64,000 bases of DNA from Niveibacterium sp. 24ML. GTDB taxonomy: Bacteria; Pseudomonadota; Gammaproteobacteria; Burkholderiales; Rhodocyclaceae. The first letter of the stretch is position 1; the number at the start of each line of letters is the position of its first letter. Of this stretch, positions 48,901 through 57,426 are shown in pieces. The notes under the pieces are model-generated. The model was not told where the DNA came from. It made no database searches and saw only the letters and a program-made list of their open reading frames with translations. The DNA lies in contig NZ_JAPFHA010000011.1 of assembly GCF_026586805.1 (NCBI RefSeq), positions 83,982 to 147,981 on the forward strand, written 5' to 3'. Position numbers and translations under genes: made by a program.

Positions 48901-49533
48901 CTACTTGGCCGGCGCCGGGATCAGCTTTTGCTCGCGCAGCGCACCGATCACCAGCTTGGCCAGTTCGGCGGCCACCTTCTTGGCGCTCTCCGGATCGGTG
49001 GATTCGCTCAGCGCCGACCAGATCACCTTGCCTTCGTCGGCCGCGGGCCAGAGCTGGGTTTCGATGGTCACCACGTCGTACTGATAGATGCGCGGCTCGG
49101 TCACCATCGCCGCCGATCCGTAAAAGCCCCAGAAGCTGCGGTAGCCGTAGGCCGGCATCATTGTCACGGTGCCGGGCGAATACTGCGTCTTTTGCTCGGT
49201 GCGCAAGGCACGCGCCACCAGGATGGCATCTGCCTTGGATTTGGCGACCGCTTCGCGCATCGCCTCGACCGAGCGCTGCGGGTTGTCCGGCAACAAGCGG
49301 TATCCGGCCACCGCTTCGATGCCGGCGTCGTTCAATGCCTTGGCGAAGTCGTCTTCGAAGACGCGGCGCGCCGCCACTTCGTTCGACACCCCGACGACAA
49401 CAATCTTCTTGAACGGCGCTCCGGCGTATTCGGTATCGCGCCAGGCACTGGTAATGCGGGTGGAGGCGCAGCCCGCCAGCAGGGTTGCCGCCGTGATTGC
49501 AAGCAGGACTGTGCGGATGCTCGGGAGTTTCAT
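48901..49533 (-). CDS. DUF4136-type lipoprotein
   Basis: A 210-residue lipoprotein: signal peptide TVLLAITAATLLAGCAST with the lipobox Cys near residue 22, followed by TRITSAWRDTEYAGAPFKKI. The body (KIVVVGVSNEVAARRVFEDD, ADAILVARALRTEQKTQYSP, TIETQLWPAADEGKVIWSAL) resembles DUF4136 envelope lipoproteins. No partner or enzymatic motif is visible. AAGGAG lies 9 bases before the ATG. It is transcribed alone, ended by its own terminator. Confidence 0.8.
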   Translation of the reverse strand: MKLPSIRTVLLAITAATLLAGCASTRITSAWRDTEYAGAPFKKIVVVGVSNEVAARRVFEDDFAKALNDAGIEAVAGYRLLPDNPQRSVEAMREAVAKSKADAILVARALRTEQKTQYSPGTVTMMPAYGYRSFWGFYGSAAMVTEPRIYQYDVVTIETQLWPAADEGKVIWSALSESTDPESAKKVAAELAKLVIGALREQKLIPAPAK

Positions 49534-49625
49534 CGTGATGCTCCTTCTTCATGCAGGAGGCACGAGTATCCTGCGGGCTCGGCGCCGATTCAAGCGCCTT
49601 GAATCATCACTCACACTAAAGCTAG

Positions 49626-50339
49626 ATGCTCTCCATTCTTTTTCATGACGACGATCTGGTGGTGATCGACAAGCCTCCAGGCTTGCTGGTGCACCGCTCG
49701 ATCCTCGATCGCAACGAAACCCGCTTTGCGGTGCAATTGCTACGCGACCAGATCGGCCGCCGCGTGATTCCGGCGCACCGGCTCGACAAGGGCACCTCTG
49801 GGGTGCTGGTGTTCGCATTCGATCGCGATACCGCCGCCGCACTCGGCGCGCAGTTTGAAACGCGCGAAGTCGGCAAGCGCTACCTTGCCGTAGTTCGCGG
49901 CTGGCCCGACGCCGAGGGCATGATCGAACATCCATTGAAGATCGTGCGTGACGAATACGAGATGCAGGTCGACGCCCTCACGCCGCCGCAGGAAGCGCGC
50001 ACCGGCTATCGCCGGCTCGCCACCATCGAACTACCGATCCCCGACGACCGCCACCCGAGCAGCCGCTACGCGCTGGTCGAACTCGCACCCGAAACCGGCC
50101 GCCGCCACCAGATCCGCCGTCACCTCAAACACATCTCGCATCCCGTGATCGGTGATGCCACCTACGGCAAGGGCAGACACAACCGCATGTTCGGCGAGCA
50201 GTTCGGCTGCCGCCGTCTGCTGCTTCACTGCGCCGCGATGAGCCTGCGTCACCCGCGCAGTGGGTTGCCGATTGAATTGGTCGCGCCGCTTCAAGGCGAA
50301 TTCAGGCAACTGGTCGAACGTTTTGGCTGGCAAACCTGA
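49626..50339 (+). CDS. truC: tRNA pseudouridine(65) synthase
   Basis: An RluA-family enzyme of the TruC type, which modifies U65 in tRNA-Ile and tRNA-Asp. The 237-residue protein has VVIDKPPGLLVHRSILDRNE, the catalytic Asp in PAHRLDKGTSGVLVFAF (near residue 54), KRYLAVVRGWPDAEG and HLKHISHPVIGDATYGKGRH, then NRMFGEQFGCRRLLLHC. The LVHRS and HPxIGD-to-NR spacing match TruC better than RluA or RluC. There is no N-terminal S4 domain, as expected. No clear ribosome binding site is visible. Confidence 0.9.
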   Translation: MLSILFHDDDLVVIDKPPGLLVHRSILDRNETRFAVQLLRDQIGRRVIPAHRLDKGTSGVLVFAFDRDTAAALGAQFETREVGKRYLAVVRGWPDAEGMIEHPLKIVRDEYEMQVDALTPPQEARTGYRRLATIELPIPDDRHPSSRYALVELAPETGRRHQIRRHLKHISHPVIGDATYGKGRHNRMFGEQFGCRRLLLHCAAMSLRHPRSGLPIELVAPLQGEFRQLVERFGWQT

Positions 50340-50496
50340 AGGGGAATCGGGCTTCGTGATTCGGCGGCGACCCGCTGATTCCGCTGGTGCAAAAGCACAT
50401 GCCACACGTGTAGACTCGTGCGGCGTATTGGCACCCGCGCGTGTGAAAACGCTGGCGGGACCGAGCCTTCAATGTAAGAAGCAAGCGAGGTGAGCA

Positions 50497-50970
50497 ATGC
50501 AGCATGTTTCTCGTCGTGTGGCCCTGGTTCTACTGTTGCTTGTTTCTGGCAACGGCGTTGCGCATGCGCAATGGGTGTTCGCTGCCAAGAAGGCGGTTGG
50601 GGTGGTTCGACAGCTTGCCAGCGAAGCCTCGGAGGGGCGTGAGACGGGATACGACTCCGCAACCGTGATGCTTGCTGCGCACCCCGAGGACGTGTATCGC
50701 AAGGCGGTCTCCGTCGTGAAGGCCAGCGCCGAATACCGCCTCACACGGCAGAACGACGAAGCGCTGACGCTCGAAATCTCCGACGGAACGTGGCTCGCGG
50801 GCATGCAGGTCACGCCGGTGGATGAGAAGCTCAGCCAACTGTTGATCGTGTCCAACAGCGCCGCGTCCGCGAAGTCGGGCAGCTCGGTCGCAGTCAGGGG
50901 CGTGCTTCGCGTGTGCAGGGAAATGCAGGTCGAATGCCAGGTTGCGGCGCCGCCGGCCGCAAGTAAGTAG
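50497..50970 (+). CDS. exported hypothetical protein
   Basis: A 157-residue protein with a clear signal peptide (VALVLLLLVSGNGVAHAQ) and a mature part of about 130 residues, including SATVMLAAHPEDVYRKAVSV, EYRLTRQNDEALTLEISDGT and CREMQVECQVAAPPAASK. The middle resembles, in layout only, small periplasmic proteins that contain one alpha/beta domain. Two cysteines near the end could form a disulphide. AGGTGAG precedes the ATG. I do not recognise the family. Confidence 0.7.
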   Translation: MQHVSRRVALVLLLLVSGNGVAHAQWVFAAKKAVGVVRQLASEASEGRETGYDSATVMLAAHPEDVYRKAVSVVKASAEYRLTRQNDEALTLEISDGTWLAGMQVTPVDEKLSQLLIVSNSAASAKSGSSVAVRGVLRVCREMQVECQVAAPPAASK

Positions 50971-51218
50971 GCGCACTGCGAGGCTTCCCGCTTCGGCCGC
51001 CGCGCGGCCGGGGCATCCGGGATACGTCCGGCCGCCCGACACAGCATCGCTGGCTCAATCGGGGGCCGGTCCTGGTCAGCAGACCGCTTTCAGGGCGCAG
51101 GCTCCACCCTGCGGCCAACGTCGCGATCCGGGTTGGCAAGGTCTGCCATGAGCGTGCGTGCTGCTAAAACGCTGAATTCTTGCGCGCTGCATCCTTGCGC
51201 GCTGCAGTCTGGCGCAAA

Positions 51219-51794
51219 TCAGCCGTCTGGATTCACCAGATGCACGACATTGAAGATCTCCATCGCGCCGTCGTCAAAGCTGGCCATGCGCACGGTTCGC
51301 AGGTCGACGCGGACCACGCTGATCGCGTTTGGCGCGTTACCACGCGACCAATCCACAAAAACCACGCTGTTCGAGAAGAAGTCGAAGGAGGGCACGGGCA
51401 CCTTCCAGCGCCCCCAGGTGACTTCGCCCCGCAGAGCGCGACCGCGCCATTGTTCGTCAGCGTGCGATCCGGACTGCTGGGCGATGTGGGCCAGATACAC
51501 CCCTTGCTCGCATTGCCCGATCGCGATGTGGCAACCACTGAACGGGCCGCTTGCCGCCCAGGTTTCGCCACCGGCCGCAATGCCATAGGAAGCGCGCGTT
51601 TCAAGGTAGTGCACCCACATTCCCGGATCATCGCCGCCCCCGTTTCCGTCCAATGTCAGTGCGTTGCCCGCACCGCTCAGCGCAATTTGCGAGCGGCACA
51701 CAGCAAGCCCGCTGCTTCGGTCGTTCTGGCGCAGGTTTCGGATCGTCATGGTGCCGTGGTTGGCGGCCAACAAGTTGGCAATACTCGGTCTCAT
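51219..51794 (-). CDS. hypothetical protein
   Basis: A 191-residue protein of unknown family, without a signal peptide or membrane segment. Visible stretches are SIANLLAANHGTMTIRNLRQ, LTLDGNGGGDDPGMWVHYLE, GPFSGCHIAIGQCEQGVYLA and SVVFVDWSRGNAPNAISVVR. Two Cys close together (GCHIAIGQC) could bind metal or form a disulphide, but no known motif fits. The start at 51794 follows GGAAAACA (weak). It runs in the same direction as the exported protein gene upstream (51970-53214), separated by 175 bases. Confidence 0.6.
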   Translation of the reverse strand: MRPSIANLLAANHGTMTIRNLRQNDRSSGLAVCRSQIALSGAGNALTLDGNGGGDDPGMWVHYLETRASYGIAAGGETWAASGPFSGCHIAIGQCEQGVYLAHIAQQSGSHADEQWRGRALRGEVTWGRWKVPVPSFDFFSNSVVFVDWSRGNAPNAISVVRVDLRTVRMASFDDGAMEIFNVVHLVNPDG

Positions 51795-51969
51795 TGTTTT
51801 CCCTCGTTCATTCCGTGAGTTTGGCCTGCACTCCGCAGCGCAATCCCCTGGTGCAAGACGCCCCGGGTCGGTCGAGCAAACGCAGGCCTGGTTCCGTTGA
51901 ACACACACCGCTGTCGGCCCGGTGCGCTCTGATACCGCGCGCCGCCGACGGTTTATCAGCATGCCTTGC

Positions 51970-53214
51970 CTACTTTCCGAAAAGCCCCTTGAGCAGATCA
52001 AGCGGCTTGGGTTCCTCGGCCGGCTTTTGCTTCACATCCCCGCGGCCTGCATCGCCCATGCCCGGCATGCCAAGCATGGTGTTGGCGACTGATTTGACGC
52101 GCACGCGCGCCGACCATTCGGGCTCCCACGCGATCTTGGGGTTCGTGGGGCGCGGCGGGTAGGCCATCGAGGCTTCGCTGCCGTAGGCGATCATGCGCAG
52201 CATGGCGCCGCCCTGGCCAAACACTTCTTTCGGGATTGCGCATTTGAGCGTGGCGGGCGGCAGCAACACTTTCTCGCCCAGCCAGCGGTCGACCGCCGGG
52301 TTGGTCTGGTAGTCCATCAGGCCAAAACCCGTTTCGGGGACTTCGCTCGATGACCAGATCACCATTTCGTTCTCACCACGCGCGCCCATCGCCGAGAGGA
52401 AGTAAGCGCGCGCCGTGGGCAGCGCAGCCCATTCGAGCTGGGTTGAAGTGCCCGCATCGCGCTGGCTGAGGTTGATCTGCGGCATGAAGTCTTGCTGGCT
52501 GGCGATCTGCAGCTTGAAACTGGCGGGCACGCCCTCGCCAGAGAAGGCGTGTTCGCCGACCAGCGAAGCCCCCTCAGGCACCTTGCGCGCGTCTTTCGGG
52601 TTGGGCCACACCGGCCTGCCGGGTGCCTGGTGAGCACCGCGCTGCGTGGCACGGCGCGCCTGAAAGAACTTTGCGAAGGCGTCGGGCGAGGCCTGCGCCA
52701 TGTCCAGTACCTTGGGCTGGCCGCTGCGCACCGTGTCGCCGCAGCCCCAGAAGAACAGGATCTTGCCCTTGGGACGTTCCATCGGTTCCGGTTCGCTGAC
52801 TTCGTCATCGGTTTCCGGCACCGGGCGCGGCTTTTCGGGCGGCGTCGCGATCAGCGTGAGGCTCGGTGCGAGCAGGCTGCCGGCGGGTACCGCTTGCGCG
52901 CCTTCGGCCAGCGCCGGGTTGTTGCGGGTGTAGAGGGTTACGTCGAGCCAGCGGCCGGTGCTGCCCGCTTGCGTCATGCCGAAGTGGTTGCCGGCGTCCT
53001 TCTTGCCGCCGAAAAGGCCAGAGAGCCCTTCCATCACGCTGGCGCCGGGCATACCGCCCATCATTCCCGAGAAGGTGGCGACATCAATCCATGCCTGTGC
53101 CACCGGCGGTTTCACCACCTGTGCCGACTTCGCCTGTTTGCTCTGCGCAGCGGCGGTACCGGACAGACCCATGACGATGCTGCCAATCGCGGCAGCGATG
53201 ATGGTGCGACGCAT
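51970..53214 (-). CDS. uncharacterised exported protein with Gly/Met-rich ends
   Basis: A 414-residue protein with a signal peptide (TIIAAAIGSIVMGLSGTAAA). Near the start it has a Gly/Met-rich stretch (FSGMMGGMPGASVMEGLSGL) and near the end a second (NTMLGMPGMGDAGRGD), closing LLKGLFGK. The middle has a Pro/Glu-rich linker and KGKILFFWGCGDTVRSGQP, a motif I associate with an uncharacterised proteobacterial family. GGGAGGGG lies just ahead of the ATG. No enzymatic motif or partner is recognised. Envelope location is likely. Confidence 0.75.
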   Translation of the reverse strand: MRRTIIAAAIGSIVMGLSGTAAAQSKQAKSAQVVKPPVAQAWIDVATFSGMMGGMPGASVMEGLSGLFGGKKDAGNHFGMTQAGSTGRWLDVTLYTRNNPALAEGAQAVPAGSLLAPSLTLIATPPEKPRPVPETDDEVSEPEPMERPKGKILFFWGCGDTVRSGQPKVLDMAQASPDAFAKFFQARRATQRGAHQAPGRPVWPNPKDARKVPEGASLVGEHAFSGEGVPASFKLQIASQQDFMPQINLSQRDAGTSTQLEWAALPTARAYFLSAMGARGENEMVIWSSSEVPETGFGLMDYQTNPAVDRWLGEKVLLPPATLKCAIPKEVFGQGGAMLRMIAYGSEASMAYPPRPTNPKIAWEPEWSARVRVKSVANTMLGMPGMGDAGRGDVKQKPAEEPKPLDLLKGLFGK

Positions 53215-53318
53215 GACCCCTCCCTTTGTTTTTTGCGGGTTCCCCGCTTAATTCTGGTTCGCATTGCGCGGAATGCCAGAAGTGATGCGGGAGGCGTGTG
53301 CGTTTTCTGGTGCCGGCC

Positions 53319-54146
53319 TCAGTCGCGGTAGCGCGGCGCCCGTTTTTGCATCATCGCCAGCGCGCTCTCCTGCATGTCTTCCGATAGCAGGGCAGAGGCG
53401 TTCCAGCTCGCGATGTAACGCAGGCCGTCTTCGATCGAATGGTCGCGGCCGTAGTTGAGCATTTCCTTCACGCCGCGGATCGCAAGCGGCGACTTCGCTG
53501 CAATCGCCTGCGCGATCTCGGCCACGCCTTGCTGCAAGGCTTCGGGCGTGGCGAACACGCGATTCACGAGGCCGATATCGGCTGCCTCATCGCTTGCTAC
53601 ATCGCGCCCGGTGTAGGCCAGTTCGCGCGCGATGCCGTCGGCGATGATGCGCGGCAGGCGCTGCAGCGTGCCCACGTCGGCCGCCATGCCGATGTCGATC
53701 TCCTTCACCGAGAAGACCGCGTTGGCGCTCGCGTAGCGCATGTCGCAGGCGCTGATGATGTCCACCGCGCCGCCGATGCAGGGGCCATGGATCGCGGCGA
53801 GTACCGGCTTGCGGCAGCGTTCGATGCTGCTGACGCAATCCTGCAGATCGAGGATCACGCGGCGCAGCAGTTCCTGGCTGCGGGCCGCGTCCGAATGGGC
53901 GATGCGCTCCCGCAGGCCGGCCAACATGGCCAGATCGATACCGGTGGAGAAGGCGCGGCCGTTGCCGCCCAGCACCACGACGCGCACGCTCGGCGTGCTG
54001 TCGGCCCACTCAAAGGCCTGGCGCAACTCCGGCCACATTACATCGTTAAGCGCGTTGAGCTTGTCGGGCCTGTTCAGCGTGACGCGCGCAACGGCGCCTT
54101 CGGTGGTGATGCTGATGGTCTGCAATGCGGGGATGTCATGGCTCAT
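53319..54146 (-). CDS. crotonase similar to delta(3,5)-delta(2,4)-dienoyl-CoA isomerase
   Basis: A 275-residue crotonase-fold enzyme. RVTLNRPDKLNALNDVMWPE, GNGRAFSTGIDLAMLAGL and IHGPCIGGAVDIISACDMRY are general crotonase blocks. FSVKEIDIGMAADVGTLQRL closely resembles the active-site segment of mitochondrial ECH1, with the expected acidic residues in CDMRY, VKEID and AADVG, so isomerisation of 3,5-dienoyl-CoA in unsaturated fatty-acid breakdown is the best guess. The ATG at 54146 gives a normal N-terminus. Confidence 0.87.
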   Translation of the reverse strand: MSHDIPALQTISITTEGAVARVTLNRPDKLNALNDVMWPELRQAFEWADSTPSVRVVVLGGNGRAFSTGIDLAMLAGLRERIAHSDAARSQELLRRVILDLQDCVSSIERCRKPVLAAIHGPCIGGAVDIISACDMRYASANAVFSVKEIDIGMAADVGTLQRLPRIIADGIARELAYTGRDVASDEAADIGLVNRVFATPEALQQGVAEIAQAIAAKSPLAIRGVKEMLNYGRDHSIEDGLRYIASWNASALLSEDMQESALAMMQKRAPRYRD

Positions 54147-54607
54147 GGCGCGAGGCCTCCGTCGTTGGATGATCGGGATCGGCGCAAACGAGGGGGGACG
54201 CCCGCAGCGGCGGTGCGTGGTTTGCTTGTGTGGCCGCAACGCTATCACGCCGCCGCGGGGCCGCAAACGGCCGCGCGCTACGGTGTCGTCACCCGGAAAA
54301 GCGTTTGATCCGGCCAGGGCCGTCACCCGATGCGCCTGAGCGGTATCGGCAAACTACGCGTTTGAATCCAGGGCGGTCAGGCAACTCGGCTCAAGCGCTG
54401 CGCCCGTTGCGAGCCACGCGCGAACACGACGGCGCAGAGGTTCAACGCGACGAAGCGCGCCGGCGAGCATGCGTCACGGGCCAGAACCTGCGGGTACGCC
54501 GCTCGCCGGCCTTGCGTGAGCGGGTCGATTACATGCAGCGCGAAGCACGCAATCGCGTATTCAGAACGCGCCACGCCCTCGGCATACGCCGAGTGGCGGT
54601 GGCAGCA
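54147..54607. other. 460-base region without a recognised gene
   Basis: Between the crotonase start and the end of the first GNAT gene. Open frames on both strands exist but show no family, no good start and the amino-acid bias of out-of-frame GC-rich DNA (Arg, Ala, Pro). Apart from the probable crotonase promoter I see nothing in it. Confidence 0.5.
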
Positions 54608-55282
54608 TCAAAGCGCGAAGCGGATCGGCAGCAACCACTGCGGCCAAGTGTGGGTGAAGGCTTCTACCGCTTGGGCGGTACGTCGGGCGAAGCGGTATGC
54701 GCAGGGGCTTTGCGCCAGCGTGCGTTCAACGCGGACAAAGCGATCGTCCCCCGGGATCGAGCGCACTGAGAATCCGCTGCGCAGCATCAGCGCAAGCATC
54801 GCGCCGTTGCCCACCGCAACCTCGCTGCAGAGCCGCTGCACGCCGGCCTGACGGGCGGCGGTGCAGATGGATTCCAGCATCTTCAAGCCAAAGCCCTTGC
54901 CTCGCCATGCCTTGCTGACGGCCAGCGCGAACTCGGCGCTTTCGCCATCGTCCATAACGACGAAGCAGGCATCGGCGACCAGCTCTTCCTGGCCGTCAAT
55001 CTGCGCGGTGAGGACGAAGCCCTGCTGACGGGCATCGTCAAGACAGGTCAGTTGGGCCTGGATCTGGGGGGCGACGCCACTGTCAAGCCCTTCGCAGCGG
55101 GCAAACTTGCCTTCCCGGGGCTGATCACCGGCATGGGAGTGCATCGGGGCCGCATTGCAGCTGGCCGTGATGATGATGTCGCCGGTAATGTCGATGGAAG
55201 CTTCAACGGCGCTCAAAAGTTGCGCCGGGTAGGCGTGGATGTTGAAGGCCGTGCTGCCGGTGCTGTGTGAGATGGCTTTCAT
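54608..55282 (-). CDS. GNAT family acetyltransferase
   Basis: A 224-residue protein. The C-terminal half is a GNAT domain with acetyl-CoA loop VSKAWRGKGFGLKMLESICT (near residue 125) and EVAVGNGAMLALMLRSGFSV. The N-terminus FNIHAYPAQLLSAVEA resembles YNIHAYPTHLINSIEL of the next GNAT protein, so the two are diverged paralogues. A GGAGAG site precedes the ATG. A GTGA-N5-TCAC sequence lies 118 bases upstream. Substrate unknown; both small-molecule and protein acetylation are possible. Confidence 0.82.
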   Translation of the reverse strand: MKAISHSTGSTAFNIHAYPAQLLSAVEASIDITGDIIITASCNAAPMHSHAGDQPREGKFARCEGLDSGVAPQIQAQLTCLDDARQQGFVLTAQIDGQEELVADACFVVMDDGESAEFALAVSKAWRGKGFGLKMLESICTAARQAGVQRLCSEVAVGNGAMLALMLRSGFSVRSIPGDDRFVRVERTLAQSPCAYRFARRTAQAVEAFTHTWPQWLLPIRFAL

Positions 55283-55399
55283 GAGTCTCTCCGCTGCGTT
55301 CCTGTTTGCTCTGATGACCCTGAGCGTTTTGGTTCAGGGCATGGGCAAACTTTAAAGATCGGCAGGGATTGGCTCGCCGGAGAAAGTCGCGGCGAATTT

Positions 55400-55412
55400 G
55401 TGACTTTTTCAC
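55400..55412. promoter_or_regulatory. GTGA-N5-TCAC site upstream of the first GNAT gene
   Basis: GTGA-CTTTT-TCAC, with GCGAATTT to its left. The same arrangement recurs upstream of the second GNAT gene. The half-sites are those of CRP, but the spacer is 5 rather than the usual 6 bases, so the binding protein is uncertain. Confidence 0.5.
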
Positions 55413-55463
55413 GGACCAGGCGAGGTCGCCTCGCGGGTGACGACTTCGCTTGGTCCTTGCGAA

Positions 55464-56159
55464 TCAACGCCCGCTCGGGCCCGCGGTACCGCTGCTCGCC
55501 TGCGCGAGCCGAAGTCCGGTCTTTACGTCGCTGGCTTCAAAGCACTGGGGTAGCGCCGCGCGCAATGCGGCGAGGAATTCGCCCGAGCGATGCACCACGC
55601 GCCCTTCCACGCCGGGCGCCACAACGCGGCGTTGCAGTTGCACCAGGCCGCGATCGGCAGGATGCTCACCCACCGTGAAGCCACAGCGGAGCATCAAGGC
55701 AAGCATTGCGATGTTGCCCGGCAAGGCTTCAGCGATCAGCCAGCGCGCGCCCGCCCCCTTGGCGGCTGCAGCCAGCGTGTCCACCAGGCGTGTCCCGATG
55801 CCTATGCGGCGCCATGCTTCCGACACGGCCAGGCCAAAGTCAGCGGTGTCCTCGTCGATCAGGCGGTAGCTGGCCTGCGCAATCACGATTTCGACATCAC
55901 CCTCAAACACCGTTGCCACAAGCCCCAGTCGCGTGACGTAGTCCACCTTGGAATACTGCGCAACGGGCGCGCAACCGTTGAAGCGATCTTTCAGCGAATC
56001 GTGCGAAAGGCGCTCGAAGAATTGCTGTTCGAGCGGAGCGTCTTGCGGGAGGGCAGGGCGGATCGTGATCCGCTTGCCGTTCGCCAATTCGATGCTGTTG
56101 ATGAGGTGCGTAGGGTAGGCATGAATGTTATAGGTTTGACGCATCGCTCTGGCTTGCAT
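55464..56159 (-). CDS. GNAT family acetyltransferase, similar to Pat-type protein lysine acetyltransferases
   Basis: A 231-residue protein. KRITIRPALPQDAPLEQQFF followed by ERLSHDSLKDRFNG is the start of the GNAT domain as in protein lysine acetyltransferases (Pat/YfiQ C-terminus, PatA). The acetyl-CoA loop is VSEAWRRIGIGTRLVDTLAA, and EALPGNIAMLALMLRCGFTV completes the fold. The ATG at 56159 is chosen because GGAG lies 8 bases upstream; a second ATG five codons on is possible. A GTGA-N5-TCAC sequence lies 131 bases upstream, and the adjacent gene encodes a CRP-like regulator. Confidence 0.85.
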   Translation of the reverse strand: MQARAMRQTYNIHAYPTHLINSIELANGKRITIRPALPQDAPLEQQFFERLSHDSLKDRFNGCAPVAQYSKVDYVTRLGLVATVFEGDVEIVIAQASYRLIDEDTADFGLAVSEAWRRIGIGTRLVDTLAAAAKGAGARWLIAEALPGNIAMLALMLRCGFTVGEHPADRGLVQLQRRVVAPGVEGRVVHRSGEFLAALRAALPQCFEASDVKTGLRLAQASSGTAGPSGR

Positions 56160-56289
56160 GGTCTGGTCTCCGCCGGCCCCAAATTGAAGGGCCGGCGCGG
56201 AAGCTTCAATGCCTGCAATCTGCATGGCATACGGCCAGACTCTAGCGAGCGGTTCCTGGTTTCGCGCCAAACAAGTGCGCGCGAATCTT

Positions 56290-56302
56290 GTGACAAATTC
56301 AC
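56290..56302. promoter_or_regulatory. GTGA-N5-TCAC site upstream of the second GNAT gene
   Basis: GTGA-CAAAT-TCAC, preceded by GCGAATCTT and followed by A, so it extends to a 15-base TGTGA-N5-TCACA. It matches the site at 55400 in both half-sites and in the GCGAAT flank. Confidence 0.55.
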
Positions 56303-56316
56303 ATTCACCGGAATTG

Positions 56317-56340
56317 ACAAAGCCGCCATAAAGGCGGCTT
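56317..56340 (-). terminator. weak terminator after the CRP-like gene
   Basis: The stem AAGCCGCC/GGCGGCTT with a 5-base loop lies 23 bases after the CRP-like stop. On the minus strand only TTTGTC follows, so termination is probably incomplete. Confidence 0.5.
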
Positions 56341-56362
56341 CGCGGAGCGGAGCAGGTCTCCG

Positions 56363-57004
56363 CTACCAGCCCGAGGGCAGTTTCTTCAGCAGGGTGATGT
56401 GCTTGCCCTCAACCGCCACGTAGCCGCCCTGGGTGAGCTGCTTGAAGATGCGGCTGATCATTTCGCGCGACGAGCCAACATGATCGGCAATGTCCTGCTG
56501 GGTGAGTTTTTCCCCGATGACGAGCTTGCCGTTCTCTTCGCGCGCCCGTTCGTTGAGCAGGCGGGCAACCCGGCTGTACACATCGTCGAGCGCCAGGCTT
56601 TTCACGTTATCGGTGGACCGGCGCACCAGCGCGATCAGCTTGCGGATCAGATGCAGCGCGAAGTCCGGATGCTTGCCAAGGAAGTCACGCACGCGACTGC
56701 CGGGGACCACCACGCAGGTGGTCGGCTCAAGCGTCATCACCGAAGCCGAGCGCGGGCCACCATCCAGCGACATCTCGCCAAAGTACTCGCCCGCGCCAAG
56801 TGTGTTGTAGATGATCTCGCGGCCGTTTTCAGAAGCGCCAAAGACTTTCACCCGCCCGCTGACAATGATGAAGAGCGAATCACTGTCGTCGTCTTCATTG
56901 ATCAGGATGGCGTGCGCCGGAAAACTCCGCGCACCGCCGTGCTCCGCCATGGCCTGAAGCAGTTCATCCTGAAGGGTGGTCTGAGAAGCTGAGGCGTTTT
57001 TCAT
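56363..57004 (-). CDS. CRP/FNR family regulator of the CRP type
   Basis: A 213-residue transcription factor. The cyclic-nucleotide domain has SDSLFIIVSGRVKVFGASEN and the phosphate-binding cassette GEYFGEMSLDGGPRSASVMT, which keeps the Glu and Arg-Ser that contact cAMP in CRP. No FNR-type cysteine cluster is present. The helix-turn-helix is KLTQQDIADHVGSSREMISR, keeping the Arg-Glu and the Arg four residues on (equivalent to R180, E181 and R185 of E. coli CRP) that read GTGA. It lies downstream of ygiQ and the YkgJ-type gene and next to two GNAT genes with GTGA/TCAC sites. Confidence 0.9.
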   Translation of the reverse strand: MKNASASQTTLQDELLQAMAEHGGARSFPAHAILINEDDDSDSLFIIVSGRVKVFGASENGREIIYNTLGAGEYFGEMSLDGGPRSASVMTLEPTTCVVVPGSRVRDFLGKHPDFALHLIRKLIALVRRSTDNVKSLALDDVYSRVARLLNERAREENGKLVIGEKLTQQDIADHVGSSREMISRIFKQLTQGGYVAVEGKHITLLKKLPSGW

Positions 57005-57048
57005 GGTTTCTTCTTCTCTGCTGGTTCATCCGCGACGATAACCCAAGC

Positions 57049-57402
57049 TCACTGCGCCGTGGCGGCGTGATCTTGAGCGGTCGGCAAGGGTGGCAGGCCG
57101 TGCCGGGCGCGGGCACGCGCGCATTTCTCGTCCCCTGCCTCTACATCCTTGCAGGCCTCGGGCCGCATTTCGTAATGCTGGCACGCCACGGCCACACCAA
57201 TCTGGCCGGATAGCGCAATGCAACGGGGCGCATGGGGGTCGTTCGTCCCGGCCATGCAAGCAAAAAATGTGTTGATCTGCTCGGTCAGGTTTTCCGGCAG
57301 GCCCTTGGCCGTGGCTTCTGACCAGTAAAACGACACCCGGAAGTGGGCGCAGCAAGCGCCACAACTCAGGCAAGGGTTGAGGCTTGTCGTGTGGGAACTC
57401 AT
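57049..57402 (-). CDS. YkgJ-type cysteine cluster protein
   Basis: A 117-residue protein with the N-terminal cluster LNPCLSCGACCAHFRVSFYW and later Cys residues in FFACMAGTNDPHAPRCIALS and ACQHYEMRPEACKDVEAGDE, typical of the zinc- or iron-binding YkgJ family. The function is not established. It lies 24 bases after ygiQ and 44 bases before the CRP-like gene on the same strand, so the three may share a transcript. Confidence 0.82.
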   Translation of the reverse strand: MSSHTTSLNPCLSCGACCAHFRVSFYWSEATAKGLPENLTEQINTFFACMAGTNDPHAPRCIALSGQIGVAVACQHYEMRPEACKDVEAGDEKCARARARHGLPPLPTAQDHAATAQ

Positions 57403-57426
57403 ACGGCAATGAATGCGTGTGGGGTT

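Noticed and set aside
51180..51206. Tandem copy of TTGCGCGCTGCA with a 15-base period
   Set aside because: Only two units in a noncoding stretch; no link to a known element or gene.
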